Source of the DNA: a bacterium
GTDB taxonomy: Bacteria > Bacteroidota > Ignavibacteria > Kapaibacteriales > UBA2268
Reading direction: 5' to 3'
NCBI GenBank assembly: GCA_030426865.1
Contig: JAUHXN010000156.1
Coordinates: 1 to 6,906 of the forward strand
DNA: 6,906 bases
Positions 1 to 6,719 of the stretch are shown here, one piece after another; the stretch's first letter is position 1, and each line of letters opens with the position of its first letter. The translations under genes and the position numbers were made by a program. The notes below the pieces were generated by a model. That model made no database searches. It had not been told where the DNA came from and worked only from the letters and a program-made list of their open reading frames with translations.

Positions 1-41
1 GAATCACTGATTAAATAGATTTAGAGATTACGCGGATTAGA
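1..41. repeat. GATT-periodic degenerate repeat
   Basis: GATT occurs at positions 9, 18, 26 and 35, a spacing of 9, 8 and 9 bases, with the last two copies inside GATTACGCGGATTA (26-39). This looks like a degenerate tandem array of a roughly 9-base GATTnnnnn unit. From memory, similar 'CACTGATTACACGGATTA'-like intergenic repeats are scattered in Bacteroidota and related genomes; I cannot verify that here. The array begins at the window edge, so its full length is unknown. Confidence 0.45.
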
Positions 42-95
42 ATATGAGTAAATTGAAATATAGTGATATTACTGAATTTGAATCCCATACTATAC

Positions 96-110
96 AACTC
101 CGCTGGGGCT
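96..110. repeat. Imperfect small hairpin, GCT loop
   Basis: AACTCC (96-101) and GGGGCT (105-110) flank a GCT loop. The four inner positions pair if one G-T wobble is allowed, and the outer A-C position is a mismatch. It looks like a worn copy of an AACTCC-GCT-GGAGTT palindrome. Alone it would be negligible; it is listed because two better hairpins of the same 3-nt-loop design lie nearby. Confidence 0.3.
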
Positions 111-146
111 GATAGGTTTGGTGAATATTTAAGTTACATATATTTC

Positions 147-159
147 GCCACTCTGTGGC
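147..159. repeat. Small perfect hairpin, TCT loop
   Basis: GCCAC (147-151) is exactly complementary to GTGGC (155-159) around a TCT loop. There is no T-run long enough downstream to make it a convincing terminator (only CTTTTAG follows). It is probably a dispersed intergenic palindrome of the same class as the one at 428-444. Confidence 0.4.
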
Positions 160-295
160 TTTTAGTTGGACGTCACTCAGTGTTGTTCTGGATGATTAAA
201 ATGCAAAGCAGTTGGAAGTGATTCTATTGACGGTTGGTTAAAGCCAATGGAAATACGCAATATCATGATAAATATCTCAATTACCTTGATACAGG

Positions 296-316
296 TCCTC
301 CCTTTTTAAGGGAGGA
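296..316. repeat. CCTCCCTT/AAGGGAGG palindromic element
   Basis: TCCTCCCTT (296-304) and AAGGGAGGA (308-316) form a perfect 9-bp stem around a TTT loop. It is followed by a purine/T-rich tail, TTTAGGTGGGTTTAAGG (317-333). The stem is GC-rich compared with its surroundings. The lack of a T-run on the right argues against a plus-strand terminator. On the minus strand only GACC follows the stem, so it is not a terminator there either. From memory, hairpins with this core plus a GGTGGGTT tail recur between genes in many Bacteroidota-type genomes, which suggests a dispersed repeat rather than a site specific to this locus. Confidence 0.5.
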
Positions 317-381
317 TTTAGGTGGGTTTAAGGTTATTCATGCAAAATTTAACCACATCTTGCTAATACATTAATCCTTAC

Positions 382-393
382 AATCCGTGATTC
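382..393 (-). repeat. Inverted near-copy of the opening 12-mer
   Basis: AATCCGTGATTC reads GAATCACGGATT on the minus strand, which matches the first 12 bases of the window (GAATCACTGATT) at 11 of 12 positions. The two copies therefore face each other across about 370 bases. This could be a pair of terminal repeats of a small element, or two independent copies of the same dispersed GATT-type repeat in opposite orientation. Confidence 0.4.
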
Positions 394-427
394 AAATAAA
401 GATTTTGAAAATTCTCCTTGACTCTTC

Positions 428-444
428 TAACGCCTGCGGCGTTA
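428..444. repeat. TAACGCC/GGCGTTA hairpin, TGC loop
   Basis: TAACGCC (428-434) pairs perfectly with GGCGTTA (438-444) around a TGC loop, a 7-bp GC-rich stem in AT-rich DNA. No T-run follows it in either direction, so it is unlikely to be an intrinsic terminator. It sits only about 20 bases beyond the terminator of the minus-strand unit and is probably a dispersed palindrome or a boundary structure. Confidence 0.45.
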
Positions 445-465
445 TCAAAGTAACGAGATCAAAAA

Positions 466-496
466 AAAAAGCCATCGATTAATGAGATGGCTTTTT
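466..496 (-). terminator. Rho-independent terminator of the minus-strand unit, possibly bidirectional
   Basis: GCCATC (471-476) pairs with GATGGC (486-491) around a 9-base loop, and the stem can be extended by A-T pairs on both sides (466-470 with 492-496). Read on the minus strand, the stem begins 8 bases after the stop codon of the response regulator gene and is followed by ten consecutive T residues (complement of 461-470), which is a classic intrinsic terminator. On the plus strand the stem is followed by TTTTT and further T-rich sequence, so it could also stop transcription arriving from the left. Confidence 0.88.
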
Positions 497-504
497 CTAT
501 TCTT

Positions 505-1209
505 TTATTTTTCTTTGTTTTTGAATTCTTCTAGAGCTGAATCGTCTCTTAGGCGGTAACCAACTGATCGAATACTTTGTATTGTAGGTCTAGTTCCTTT
601 TTTCTCAATTTTACTTCTAAGTTTTTTGATATAAACGTCAATTACGTTCGAATCTTTGTCTATATCTTCTCTCCATACATTTTGAGTAATGGAGTTTCTA
701 GTTAGTACTTTATTCTTGTGAATCATCAGGAACATAAGAAGTGAATATTCTTTTGTCGTTAGCTCTATCTCCTTATTGTCTCTATAAGCTAAGTGGGTAA
801 CTGTATCTAATGTAAGCTCACCAGCATGCAGCTTTGTTGATTTGTGTTTTTGTGTTCTACGTAGTATGGCTCTAATTCGAGCAGCTAATTCATCAAAGCT
901 GAATGGCTTAGAAATATAATCGTCTGCTCCAAAATCAAGACCGTTAACTCTATCTTCTGTAGAGTCTAAAGCAGAGATTAGTACAACGGGTACATTGTAA
1001 TTATTGGCCCTTAGTTCTTTTAGAATATCAATCCCATTCATTCCGGGTAACATCACGTCTAATAGTATTAAATCATATTGGGTATTCATAGCAACCTCTA
1101 ATCCATCGCGACCATTGGTTTCTAAATCTACCTCATACCTTTCTTGTTTCAAGCCGTTCTTCATGAACGTTGCTATCTTTATTTCATCTTCTATTATAAG
1201 TACTCTCAT
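505..1209 (-). CDS. OmpR/PhoB-family two-component response regulator
   Basis: A 234-residue cytoplasmic transcription factor of normal length for the family. The receiver domain (about 1-118) shows the acidic pair E7-D8, the phospho-acceptor D51 in LILLDVMLPGMNG, S79 at the Thr/Ser switch position, Y98 and the invariant K101 in the ISKPF motif. The C-terminal winged-helix DNA-binding domain (about 127-222) has LTTKEYSLL (150-158), a recognition helix around VIDVYIKKLRSKIE (189-202) and the terminal hairpin RSVGYRL (214-220). A partner histidine kinase is expected to phosphorylate D51, but none is encoded in this window, so it is an orphan here. It starts 19 bp after the stop of the large exported protein, on the same strand, and is probably cotranscribed with it; a weak AGG lies about 6 bases before the ATG. 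A terminator follows directly. The regulon cannot be deduced from sequence alone, so no gene symbol is given. Confidence 0.96.
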   Translation of the reverse strand: MRVLIIEDEIKIATFMKNGLKQERYEVDLETNGRDGLEVAMNTQYDLILLDVMLPGMNGIDILKELRANNYNVPVVLISALDSTEDRVNGLDFGADDYISKPFSFDELAARIRAILRRTQKHKSTKLHAGELTLDTVTHLAYRDNKEIELTTKEYSLLMFLMIHKNKVLTRNSITQNVWREDIDKDSNVIDVYIKKLRSKIEKKGTRPTIQSIRSVGYRLRDDSALEEFKNKEK

Positions 1210-1228
1210 TGCAAACCTGTTTATTGTT

Positions 1229-4144
1229 TTATCTTCTTACATATATTGGGTAAAATTCACGTTTCCCATCAGGGAATTCTATATATAAATAATATAATCC
1301 ATTTGCAACAAAGTCTCCGCTAGGCATCCTGCCATTCCACGTATCAACGTGAGCGAGTGATTCATCCCTAAATTGCTTATTAGCAATGGTTACTACTTCT
1401 CTATTTGATTCATCTAATATTTTTATAGTTATATCACCTGATTTGGGTACTTTATAAACAAACTTTACCTCTTCCCTACTTGGATCAAATGGGTTCGGAG
1501 CCACTACATTGATATAATTTGGCTCAATATCCGAAAGTAAAGTATCAGTTCTCATACAAGAACTCTCACAACAAAATCTAAAAACTACATCATCAGGTGC
1601 ATCTAATGGTATTTGCCATCTGTAGCTCATAGATGACAGACTTACCTTATCTTCTAACGTAAAACTAAGTCCGTTGTTATAACTTTTCATTATACTAATA
1701 GTGTCACAAGGGTATGGAAAGTCCATTGGATCCCAAGAAAATCTTTGAGTTGGGTCAACTGTATTTTCTACTTCTATTGTGATTGGGAATGGAGCAGGTC
1801 TCACTTTAACTGAGAATTCCATCAATTCTTTGCTATAATTACTTTTAAAAGCCGTTACCTTATAGTGGTACATACTATCTAAATCCATAGCATCACAACT
1901 AAATATCGGAAGGCAAGGAATAGTATCAACATAGCCAAATATTGGAGCAATGGCAGTATCAATAGTCGCAAGATATTGCCATGTAGAGTCAATATATCTA
2001 CTCTCTACTACTACCGAATCGAAACAATTAATCTGACCACCAAAAGTAAAGGTTTCTCCAACTGTCACTATTGTATCTGACATCATAAAGTTACTCAAAT
2101 TGAAATCAAGTACACTTATAGTAGCTGAAGAATCTCTTAATTCGTCTGGCTCTATAGTACTTTTTATTATGAAGTATCCAATTTTACCTATAAAAGTACT
2201 ATCAAGGTCGATCATAACTGAAATAGTATCCATATCATTTGGTACTAATGTACGAACAACCATTGTATCTATAGCAGATGTATCTGTCAAATCTACGAAG
2301 TCTATATCTATAGTACCTATGCCTAAAATTTTATTTTCCCATACTAGCTCTACGCTATCACCTGGGCAATACTCTTGAGGAGGAGTAACTTGAGTTGTAG
2401 GCTCGAGCAAAGTAAGAACATTTTTTAAAGGAGTCCCAATAATATATGTAGCTTTGAAAGTTGTAACTACCAAATCATTTAGACCATCGCCATCCATATC
2501 TGCAACTTCAACTGCATATATATCTTCTTTATCAAAATCTTTATAATAGAGTGTATCCATCGGATTTCCAGCTCTATACATCGGGTCTTCATAATTTCTA
2601 AGTCCCAATACCATTATCTTCGAACCATCTACTATTACTATTTCTTCTTTCTCATCAGGGGCATTGTCCATATCATTAACGGCAACTACTCTACCGTTTA
2701 TTCTTGCAGCAGCAATAGTATCGAATGGAAACAATTGTGTATTCGGAGGAGTTGGTTTATCTACTATCTTCGTGTCATCATACTTTAAGATGAATATTCT
2801 ACTATTAGCATGAGCAAAATTTCTTGAGCTTTGAGTTGCAATTATTTCTTTACCAGGATTATTAGGAAAGAAAGGTAACCATTCATTATTAGTACCGTCT
2901 ATATCTCCAACAGCTATAGACCAGAAATGATTGCTATCACCGACAAATGAAGGAATAACACCATTAGGAGAACTTATGAATGCGCCATTCATATCTAGCA
3001 AGTGAAGTTTCGAGATACCCTCTGAGCCCTCGTCTCCCTGGTATTGCTCTGCTTGTAATATATATTTTTGAGGAGTCAAACTACCGTTATTCAATTCTAT
3101 TATGTAAGGACGAGTATATGGCTTGATACCATTCAAACTATCCGATATATTTATCGGAGCAAAATTATTAGCTATAGTTGCTCCAGTAATATCAAAACTA
3201 AACAAGTAACTATTGTTTGCGTTTGTAGTGCCACCCAATTTATTATTTACATTCAAGTTTAGATTAGTATCTGGTACAGTTGGCATAAAAGCAAGAGTCG
3301 TACCACTGTTCAATTGCGTAATAGATGGTTGGTCTATTCCAATTCTATTAGCTAATTCAATTCTGTTTGTAGTGTCGTCCCCTATATCAGGAAGAGGGAA
3401 GTTAGGGAATTCGATAGCTGAGTTAAAATGAGTAAGCCCTCTTAAGTAAGGAGCTTCTATAGCTAAAGTATCATTAACAACTGGATTATAAATATCTAAA
3501 GTAGAAAACACTTGAACATTATTATTTCTTAATTTTCCGAAAAAGGGCCTAATTGAGTTATAAATATTATCAGGATAATCTCTCATATCAACGGCCAATC
3601 TTTTATGTAGTACAATCTCATTAGCATTATTATCATATCCTGCTAAGTAACTGTGAGCAAGACTATCTTCACTTACACTTTCGATTGTTTCTAATGCCAT
3701 AATCACATGTGAGTCAACATCTTGTTTGTAGCCAGTAGCTAATGAATCAAACAAAAGTGACACCCCCTTGATCGGTAGTATGCTGTTATCAAGAGTCTTA
3801 GTATATACTCTACCAGCTCCATCAAGTATTATAATATCTCTACCTGACACAACCACTATTTCATTTGGCGCATAAGGGAAAGCACTAGATATTTTATCAT
3901 TATCAACCAAATTTCCTATCAATGGCTGTAAATCGCCTGATATTCTATTATTTACAATTTTAATTTTGAAATCATCAATCGATTGATTGAAAGACTTTCT
4001 ATGATTATTCTGAGTTGCAGCGTAGTTCCCATTAGGAAATAGCCAATTAGACGGACTAGCTGTCGATTGCCCAAATGCACTATAAGAAGTGAATTCCAGC
4101 AAGAATATTAACATTATTGATATGTAAAATGAAAATCTAATCAT
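1229..4144 (-). CDS. Large exported protein with FG-GAP/propeller-like region, Ig-like domains and FlgD-like type IX sorting domain
   Basis: Predicted 971-residue secreted or surface protein of unknown specific function. I chose the ATG at 4144 over the upstream in-frame GTG at 4195 because it places a signal peptide at the very N-terminus: Arg3, a hydrophobic stretch, then SAFGQ near residue 25. Residues about 25-560 look like a beta-propeller of FG-GAP/VCBS type, with a calcium-loop-like motif DMDGDGLND (549-557) and related segments AVGDIDGTN and AVNDMDN. About 580-878 reads as three Ig/fibronectin-like beta domains containing several cysteines (for example C593 and FCCESSC). The C-terminal domain (about 880-971) carries PNPFDPS, W936 in TWNGRMPSG, and ANGLYYLYIE, the pattern of FlgD-like/type A sorting domains that direct export by the type IX (Por) system. 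The domain calls are made by eye. The gene leads a probable two-gene unit with the response regulator. It might be an adhesin, a matrix protein or a carrier of an unrecognised activity; no enzyme motif is visible. Confidence 0.85.
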   Translation of the reverse strand: MIRFSFYISIMLIFLLEFTSYSAFGQSTASPSNWLFPNGNYAATQNNHRKSFNQSIDDFKIKIVNNRISGDLQPLIGNLVDNDKISSAFPYAPNEIVVVSGRDIIILDGAGRVYTKTLDNSILPIKGVSLLFDSLATGYKQDVDSHVIMALETIESVSEDSLAHSYLAGYDNNANEIVLHKRLAVDMRDYPDNIYNSIRPFFGKLRNNNVQVFSTLDIYNPVVNDTLAIEAPYLRGLTHFNSAIEFPNFPLPDIGDDTTNRIELANRIGIDQPSITQLNSGTTLAFMPTVPDTNLNLNVNNKLGGTTNANNSYLFSFDITGATIANNFAPINISDSLNGIKPYTRPYIIELNNGSLTPQKYILQAEQYQGDEGSEGISKLHLLDMNGAFISSPNGVIPSFVGDSNHFWSIAVGDIDGTNNEWLPFFPNNPGKEIIATQSSRNFAHANSRIFILKYDDTKIVDKPTPPNTQLFPFDTIAAARINGRVVAVNDMDNAPDEKEEIVIVDGSKIMVLGLRNYEDPMYRAGNPMDTLYYKDFDKEDIYAVEVADMDGDGLNDLVVTTFKATYIIGTPLKNVLTLLEPTTQVTPPQEYCPGDSVELVWENKILGIGTIDIDFVDLTDTSAIDTMVVRTLVPNDMDTISVMIDLDSTFIGKIGYFIIKSTIEPDELRDSSATISVLDFNLSNFMMSDTIVTVGETFTFGGQINCFDSVVVESRYIDSTWQYLATIDTAIAPIFGYVDTIPCLPIFSCDAMDLDSMYHYKVTAFKSNYSKELMEFSVKVRPAPFPITIEVENTVDPTQRFSWDPMDFPYPCDTISIMKSYNNGLSFTLEDKVSLSSMSYRWQIPLDAPDDVVFRFCCESSCMRTDTLLSDIEPNYINVVAPNPFDPSREEVKFVYKVPKSGDITIKILDESNREVVTIANKQFRDESLAHVDTWNGRMPSGDFVANGLYYLYIEFPDGKREFYPIYVRR

Positions 4145-4381
4145 AAAGCACTCAAACTTAGTAAAATTAAAATTAAAAACATAAACTTTTAACACTATTT
4201 ATGAATTAAAATTCACAGCATTAATTATACCAAAGATTATTAAAACTTTTTTTAATACAAATCGTTGTTTAAATGCAATACTTATTAAAAAATCAAGTTG
4301 GTTTTTAGAAACTTTTGTATTAATTTAAATCTTATAGTATTTAGCATAGAAAGAATTTACTTAACAAAGCGGAATCTACAT
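4145..4381. promoter_or_regulatory. AT-rich divergent intergenic region expected to hold both promoters
   Basis: This region lies between the divergent starts at 4144 (minus) and 4382 (plus), so promoters for both units should be here. Candidate elements are weak. For the plus strand, TTGTAT (4315-4320) lies 17 bases before TATTTA (4338-4343), which would give a leader of roughly 30 bases. For the minus strand, TATAAT reads from 4229 to 4224, and TAAGTTTG, which fits the Bacteroidota -7 pattern TAnnTTTG, lies about 8 bases before the ATG, close enough to imply a leaderless transcript. AT-rich chance matches are common here, so only the general assignment is safe. Confidence 0.45.
4202..4215. 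promoter_or_regulatory. 14-bp perfect dyad, possible operator
   Basis: TGAATT (4202-4207) and AATTCA (4210-4215) form a perfect inverted repeat around AA. It lies between the candidate minus-strand TATAAT (4224-4229) and the start of the exported protein gene, a plausible place for a repressor or regulator site. Its AT-richness makes a chance origin likely, and OmpR-type regulators usually bind direct rather than inverted repeats. Confidence 0.2.
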
Positions 4382-6685
4382 ATGAGATTAATCTGCAGTT
4401 TATTATCAGCCGCCCTATTAGCAGGGCTTTCAGTCACGGCAAACGCGACTGTCCCCGATGCAAACAAAATCTATTTGTTTCCCGATGAATATTCGGTACT
4501 CGACAAATACCCGATAATTAAAGAAAATTACGAAAAAGGTATAAAAAATTCACTTGAAAGCTCAAGACGAAAGTATCTTACTGCCTTAATTTATATTCAA
4601 AAGAAAGACACAACAAAATCAGCAGATTTTTTCTCTCAATCACTAGATGAATTGAATAAAATTGCTAGTTATCCCGGCATAGAATACAATGATGATTTTA
4701 TTGAATTATCAAACGCCATAATAGAAGATTTTGAGTACTATATAACAGATTTTGCAAAACTGGAAGCAGATGCTCCCCTATTTATCATCCGTGATAGAAT
4801 GATTAGTGACTTAGAAAACGATCAGACTATGACAGGTGTTGAATTATTAGATTTGCCTGTTGTTGAGTTTGCGAATGAAGATGATGGTGCTCTTCCGTTC
4901 TTAGGTCCTGATTCGTTACTGATACCAATGGACATGAACGATTATGTCGAGAAGAATATCCAGTGGTTAACCCAAACTAAAGCAAAGAAATTCTTCAGCA
5001 AATGGCTAGAACGTTCTGGCAAATGGTTCAAGATGATGAAGAAAATTGCTGAAGAAGAAGATATGCCAGAGGAGATTGTCTATTTATCAATGATCGAAAG
5101 TGCTCTGAATCCTAATGCACTTTCTAAAGCTAAAGCTGTTGGTTTATGGCAATTTATGAGAGCCACAGGTAAGGATTTTGGACTTAACGACAATGATTCT
5201 TATTGGGTTGACGAACGTAGGGATCCGGAAAAATCGACAAGAGCTGCTATGCATTATTTAAAACAGCTTTACGCTGAGTTTGGTGACTGGCATTTAGCTC
5301 TTGCATCTTATAATTGTGGTCAAGGTAGAGTAAGAAGGGCAATAAGAAGATCTGGTAAAACAAATCCTACATACTGGGAAGTTAGAGATAGATTACCAAA
5401 AGAAACTAGATATTATGTCCCATTATATATTGCAACTGCTGTAATAGCAATGAACCCAGAGCAATACGGATATGATATAGATGAACTAACTTTGGAATCA
5501 GAATTTGAATACGATACATTCACAACTTTTGAACCCGTTAATCTAGATGTATTAGCTAGATGCGCAGATATAACTGAAGAAGAATTACAAGCTCTTAACC
5601 CAGAGTTAATAAAAGGCTGTACACCTCCTGATGCTGCATCTTATGATTTGAAAATACCAAAAGGAAGTGCAGAAATATTTGCAAAGAATTTTGCAAATCT
5701 AAAAGACTCAGAAAAACAACCTTGGGTTACTCATACAGTAGAAAGATATGAATCTATTTCTAAAATCTCTGTAAAATATGGTGTAACTACTGAAGATTTA
5801 GTTCAGCTTAATAATTTGAAAAGCTCTAGATCAAAGTTGAGCACGGGAAGCAATCTTAAAATTCCAATCTCAGCTGAAAGATATGCGGAAATCAATTCAT
5901 CTTCGGAAAGAACTGGTACTTACTATCCGATGGATGGTACAAAAGATATCACTCACAGAGTTAGAAAAGGTGAATCACTATATAGTGTGGCTAGAAGATA
6001 TGGTATATCTCTAAGTTATTTGAAAGAATTGAATGGAATTTCAAGACACGATGACAATCTAAGTGTTGGACAACAATTAGTAGTAGCTCGTAAAACAGTT
6101 GAAAATGTAGCTGAGAGTAAATCACAAGAAGCTTCGCAAGCAATTATAGTTAGACACAACGTACAAAGAGGAGAATCTTTGGGTAGGATTGCTGGTGATT
6201 ATGCTACTTCAATTGCCGATTTGCAAGAACTAAATAGACTTGATGGGACTCATATCTATCCTGGTCAAATTCTTAAAGTTAGAACTTACAATAACACAGC
6301 TATAGCTAAAAGAAATGAAGTTAAAACTGTAAAAGAAGAAACTAGATACCATAAAGTAAGAAGAGGCGAAACAGTAAGTACTATCGCCGCTAGATATGGT
6401 ATGACTGAAAGAGAGTTAAAATCTTTAAATGGTAGTAAAATAAGAGGGAACACAATCTTTGCTGGTTCAAATCTTAAAGTTACTAATGAATCATTTGGTA
6501 AAGGTAGCTCATCTTCGGCACCTAACACAGTAAAAACAGCACCAAAATACTACAAAATAAGAAAGGGTGAAACTCTAGCAGCTATCGCTCACAAATTTGG
6601 TGTATCTGTTAATAATATATTAAAACTTAATAGCCGATTGAATCCAAGAAAAATCCGTGTTGGTCAAAAGGTTAGAATTCAATAA
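4382..6685 (+). CDS. mltD: MltD-like membrane-associated or periplasmic lytic transglycosylase with five LysM domains
   Basis: A 767-residue exported murein hydrolase, predicted to cleave the MurNAc-GlcNAc bond of peptidoglycan non-hydrolytically, giving 1,6-anhydro ends. The ATG at 4382 is chosen over the upstream in-frame TTG at 4298 because it starts a clean signal peptide, ending at about TANA (residue 22); no lipobox is seen. Residues 23-207 are acidic and probably helical, with no recognised domain. The SLT/GH23 catalytic domain spans about 208-365: catalytic Glu239 in MIESALNPNA, GLWQF (254-258), SYNCGQGRV (from 309) and LPKETRYYVP (338-347). A degenerate LysM-like segment lies at about 380-428. 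Five LysM domains follow at about 448-496, 524-570, 588-635, 655-702 and 722-767, with repeated (V/I)(R/Q)(K/R)GE(S/T) starts, joined by short polar linkers. E. coli MltD is much shorter with fewer LysM domains. Possible roles are cell-wall turnover, division or insertion of envelope machines. The symbol is by domain architecture, not proven orthology. Confidence 0.95.
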   Translation: MRLICSLLSAALLAGLSVTANATVPDANKIYLFPDEYSVLDKYPIIKENYEKGIKNSLESSRRKYLTALIYIQKKDTTKSADFFSQSLDELNKIASYPGIEYNDDFIELSNAIIEDFEYYITDFAKLEADAPLFIIRDRMISDLENDQTMTGVELLDLPVVEFANEDDGALPFLGPDSLLIPMDMNDYVEKNIQWLTQTKAKKFFSKWLERSGKWFKMMKKIAEEEDMPEEIVYLSMIESALNPNALSKAKAVGLWQFMRATGKDFGLNDNDSYWVDERRDPEKSTRAAMHYLKQLYAEFGDWHLALASYNCGQGRVRRAIRRSGKTNPTYWEVRDRLPKETRYYVPLYIATAVIAMNPEQYGYDIDELTLESEFEYDTFTTFEPVNLDVLARCADITEEELQALNPELIKGCTPPDAASYDLKIPKGSAEIFAKNFANLKDSEKQPWVTHTVERYESISKISVKYGVTTEDLVQLNNLKSSRSKLSTGSNLKIPISAERYAEINSSSERTGTYYPMDGTKDITHRVRKGESLYSVARRYGISLSYLKELNGISRHDDNLSVGQQLVVARKTVENVAESKSQEASQAIIVRHNVQRGESLGRIAGDYATSIADLQELNRLDGTHIYPGQILKVRTYNNTAIAKRNEVKTVKEETRYHKVRRGETVSTIAARYGMTERELKSLNGSKIRGNTIFAGSNLKVTNESFGKGSSSSAPNTVKTAPKYYKIRKGETLAAIAHKFGVSVNNILKLNSRLNPRKIRVGQKVRIQ

Positions 6686-6708
6686 TTAAAATAGCGGTAT
6701 AAAAGAAT

Positions 6709-6713
6709 AAGGA
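6709..6713 (+). promoter_or_regulatory. Ribosome binding site of metK
   Basis: AAGGA ends 6 bases before the ATG at 6720, a good Shine-Dalgarno match and spacing. It supports this start, which also aligns with the N-terminus expected for the family. The other starts in the window have much weaker sites. Confidence 0.6.
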
Positions 6714-6719
6714 ATATTA

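Larger units (their letters stand above)
1..460. other. Gene-free region made of short repeat-like and hairpin elements
   Basis: I find no believable coding sequence here on either strand. The open stretches are 20 to 40 codons, lack recognisable products and are interrupted by stops. What the segment holds is a run of small structural elements, listed separately: a GATT-periodic stretch at its left end, hairpins with 3-nt loops around 96-110, 147-159 and 428-444, a longer hairpin at 296-316, and an inverted near-copy of the first 12 bases at 382-393. The region lies beyond the terminator of the minus-strand unit, so it is most likely an intergenic repeat nest or the decayed remnant of a small mobile element. 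Whatever gene lies to the left is outside the window. Confidence 0.7.

Noticed and set aside
44..112. 22-codon open frame beginning ATG AGT AAA TTG
   Set aside because: Too short, no ribosome binding site, no recognisable product, and it runs through one of the hairpin elements.
197..309. Open stretch of about 37 codons on the plus strand containing DSIDGWLKPMEIRN
   Set aside because: No good start, no similarity I recognise, and it ends in the palindrome at 296-316. I considered a transposase remnant but could not support it.
1..460. CRISPR array or tRNA gene in the gene-free region
   Set aside because: The repeats are not identical, direct or evenly spaced with spacers, and no cloverleaf or T-loop motif was found.
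1004..1288. Open frame opposite the response regulator gene (and similar ones at 2100-2378, 3068-3262, 3213-3431 and 6286-6528)
   Set aside because: Antisense or out-of-frame shadows of well-supported genes, with no family features of their own.
4145..4195. N-terminal extension of the exported protein from a GTG at 4195
   Set aside because: It would bury the signal peptide behind 17 residues. The ATG at 4144 gives a normal leader.
4298..4381. N-terminal extension of the lytic transglycosylase from a TTG at 4298
   Set aside because: The added 28 residues are not leader-like and precede a complete signal peptide starting at 4382.
6686..6719. SAM riboswitch ahead of metK
   Set aside because: The gap is only 34 bases, far too short for any known SAM riboswitch class, and shows no conserved stems.
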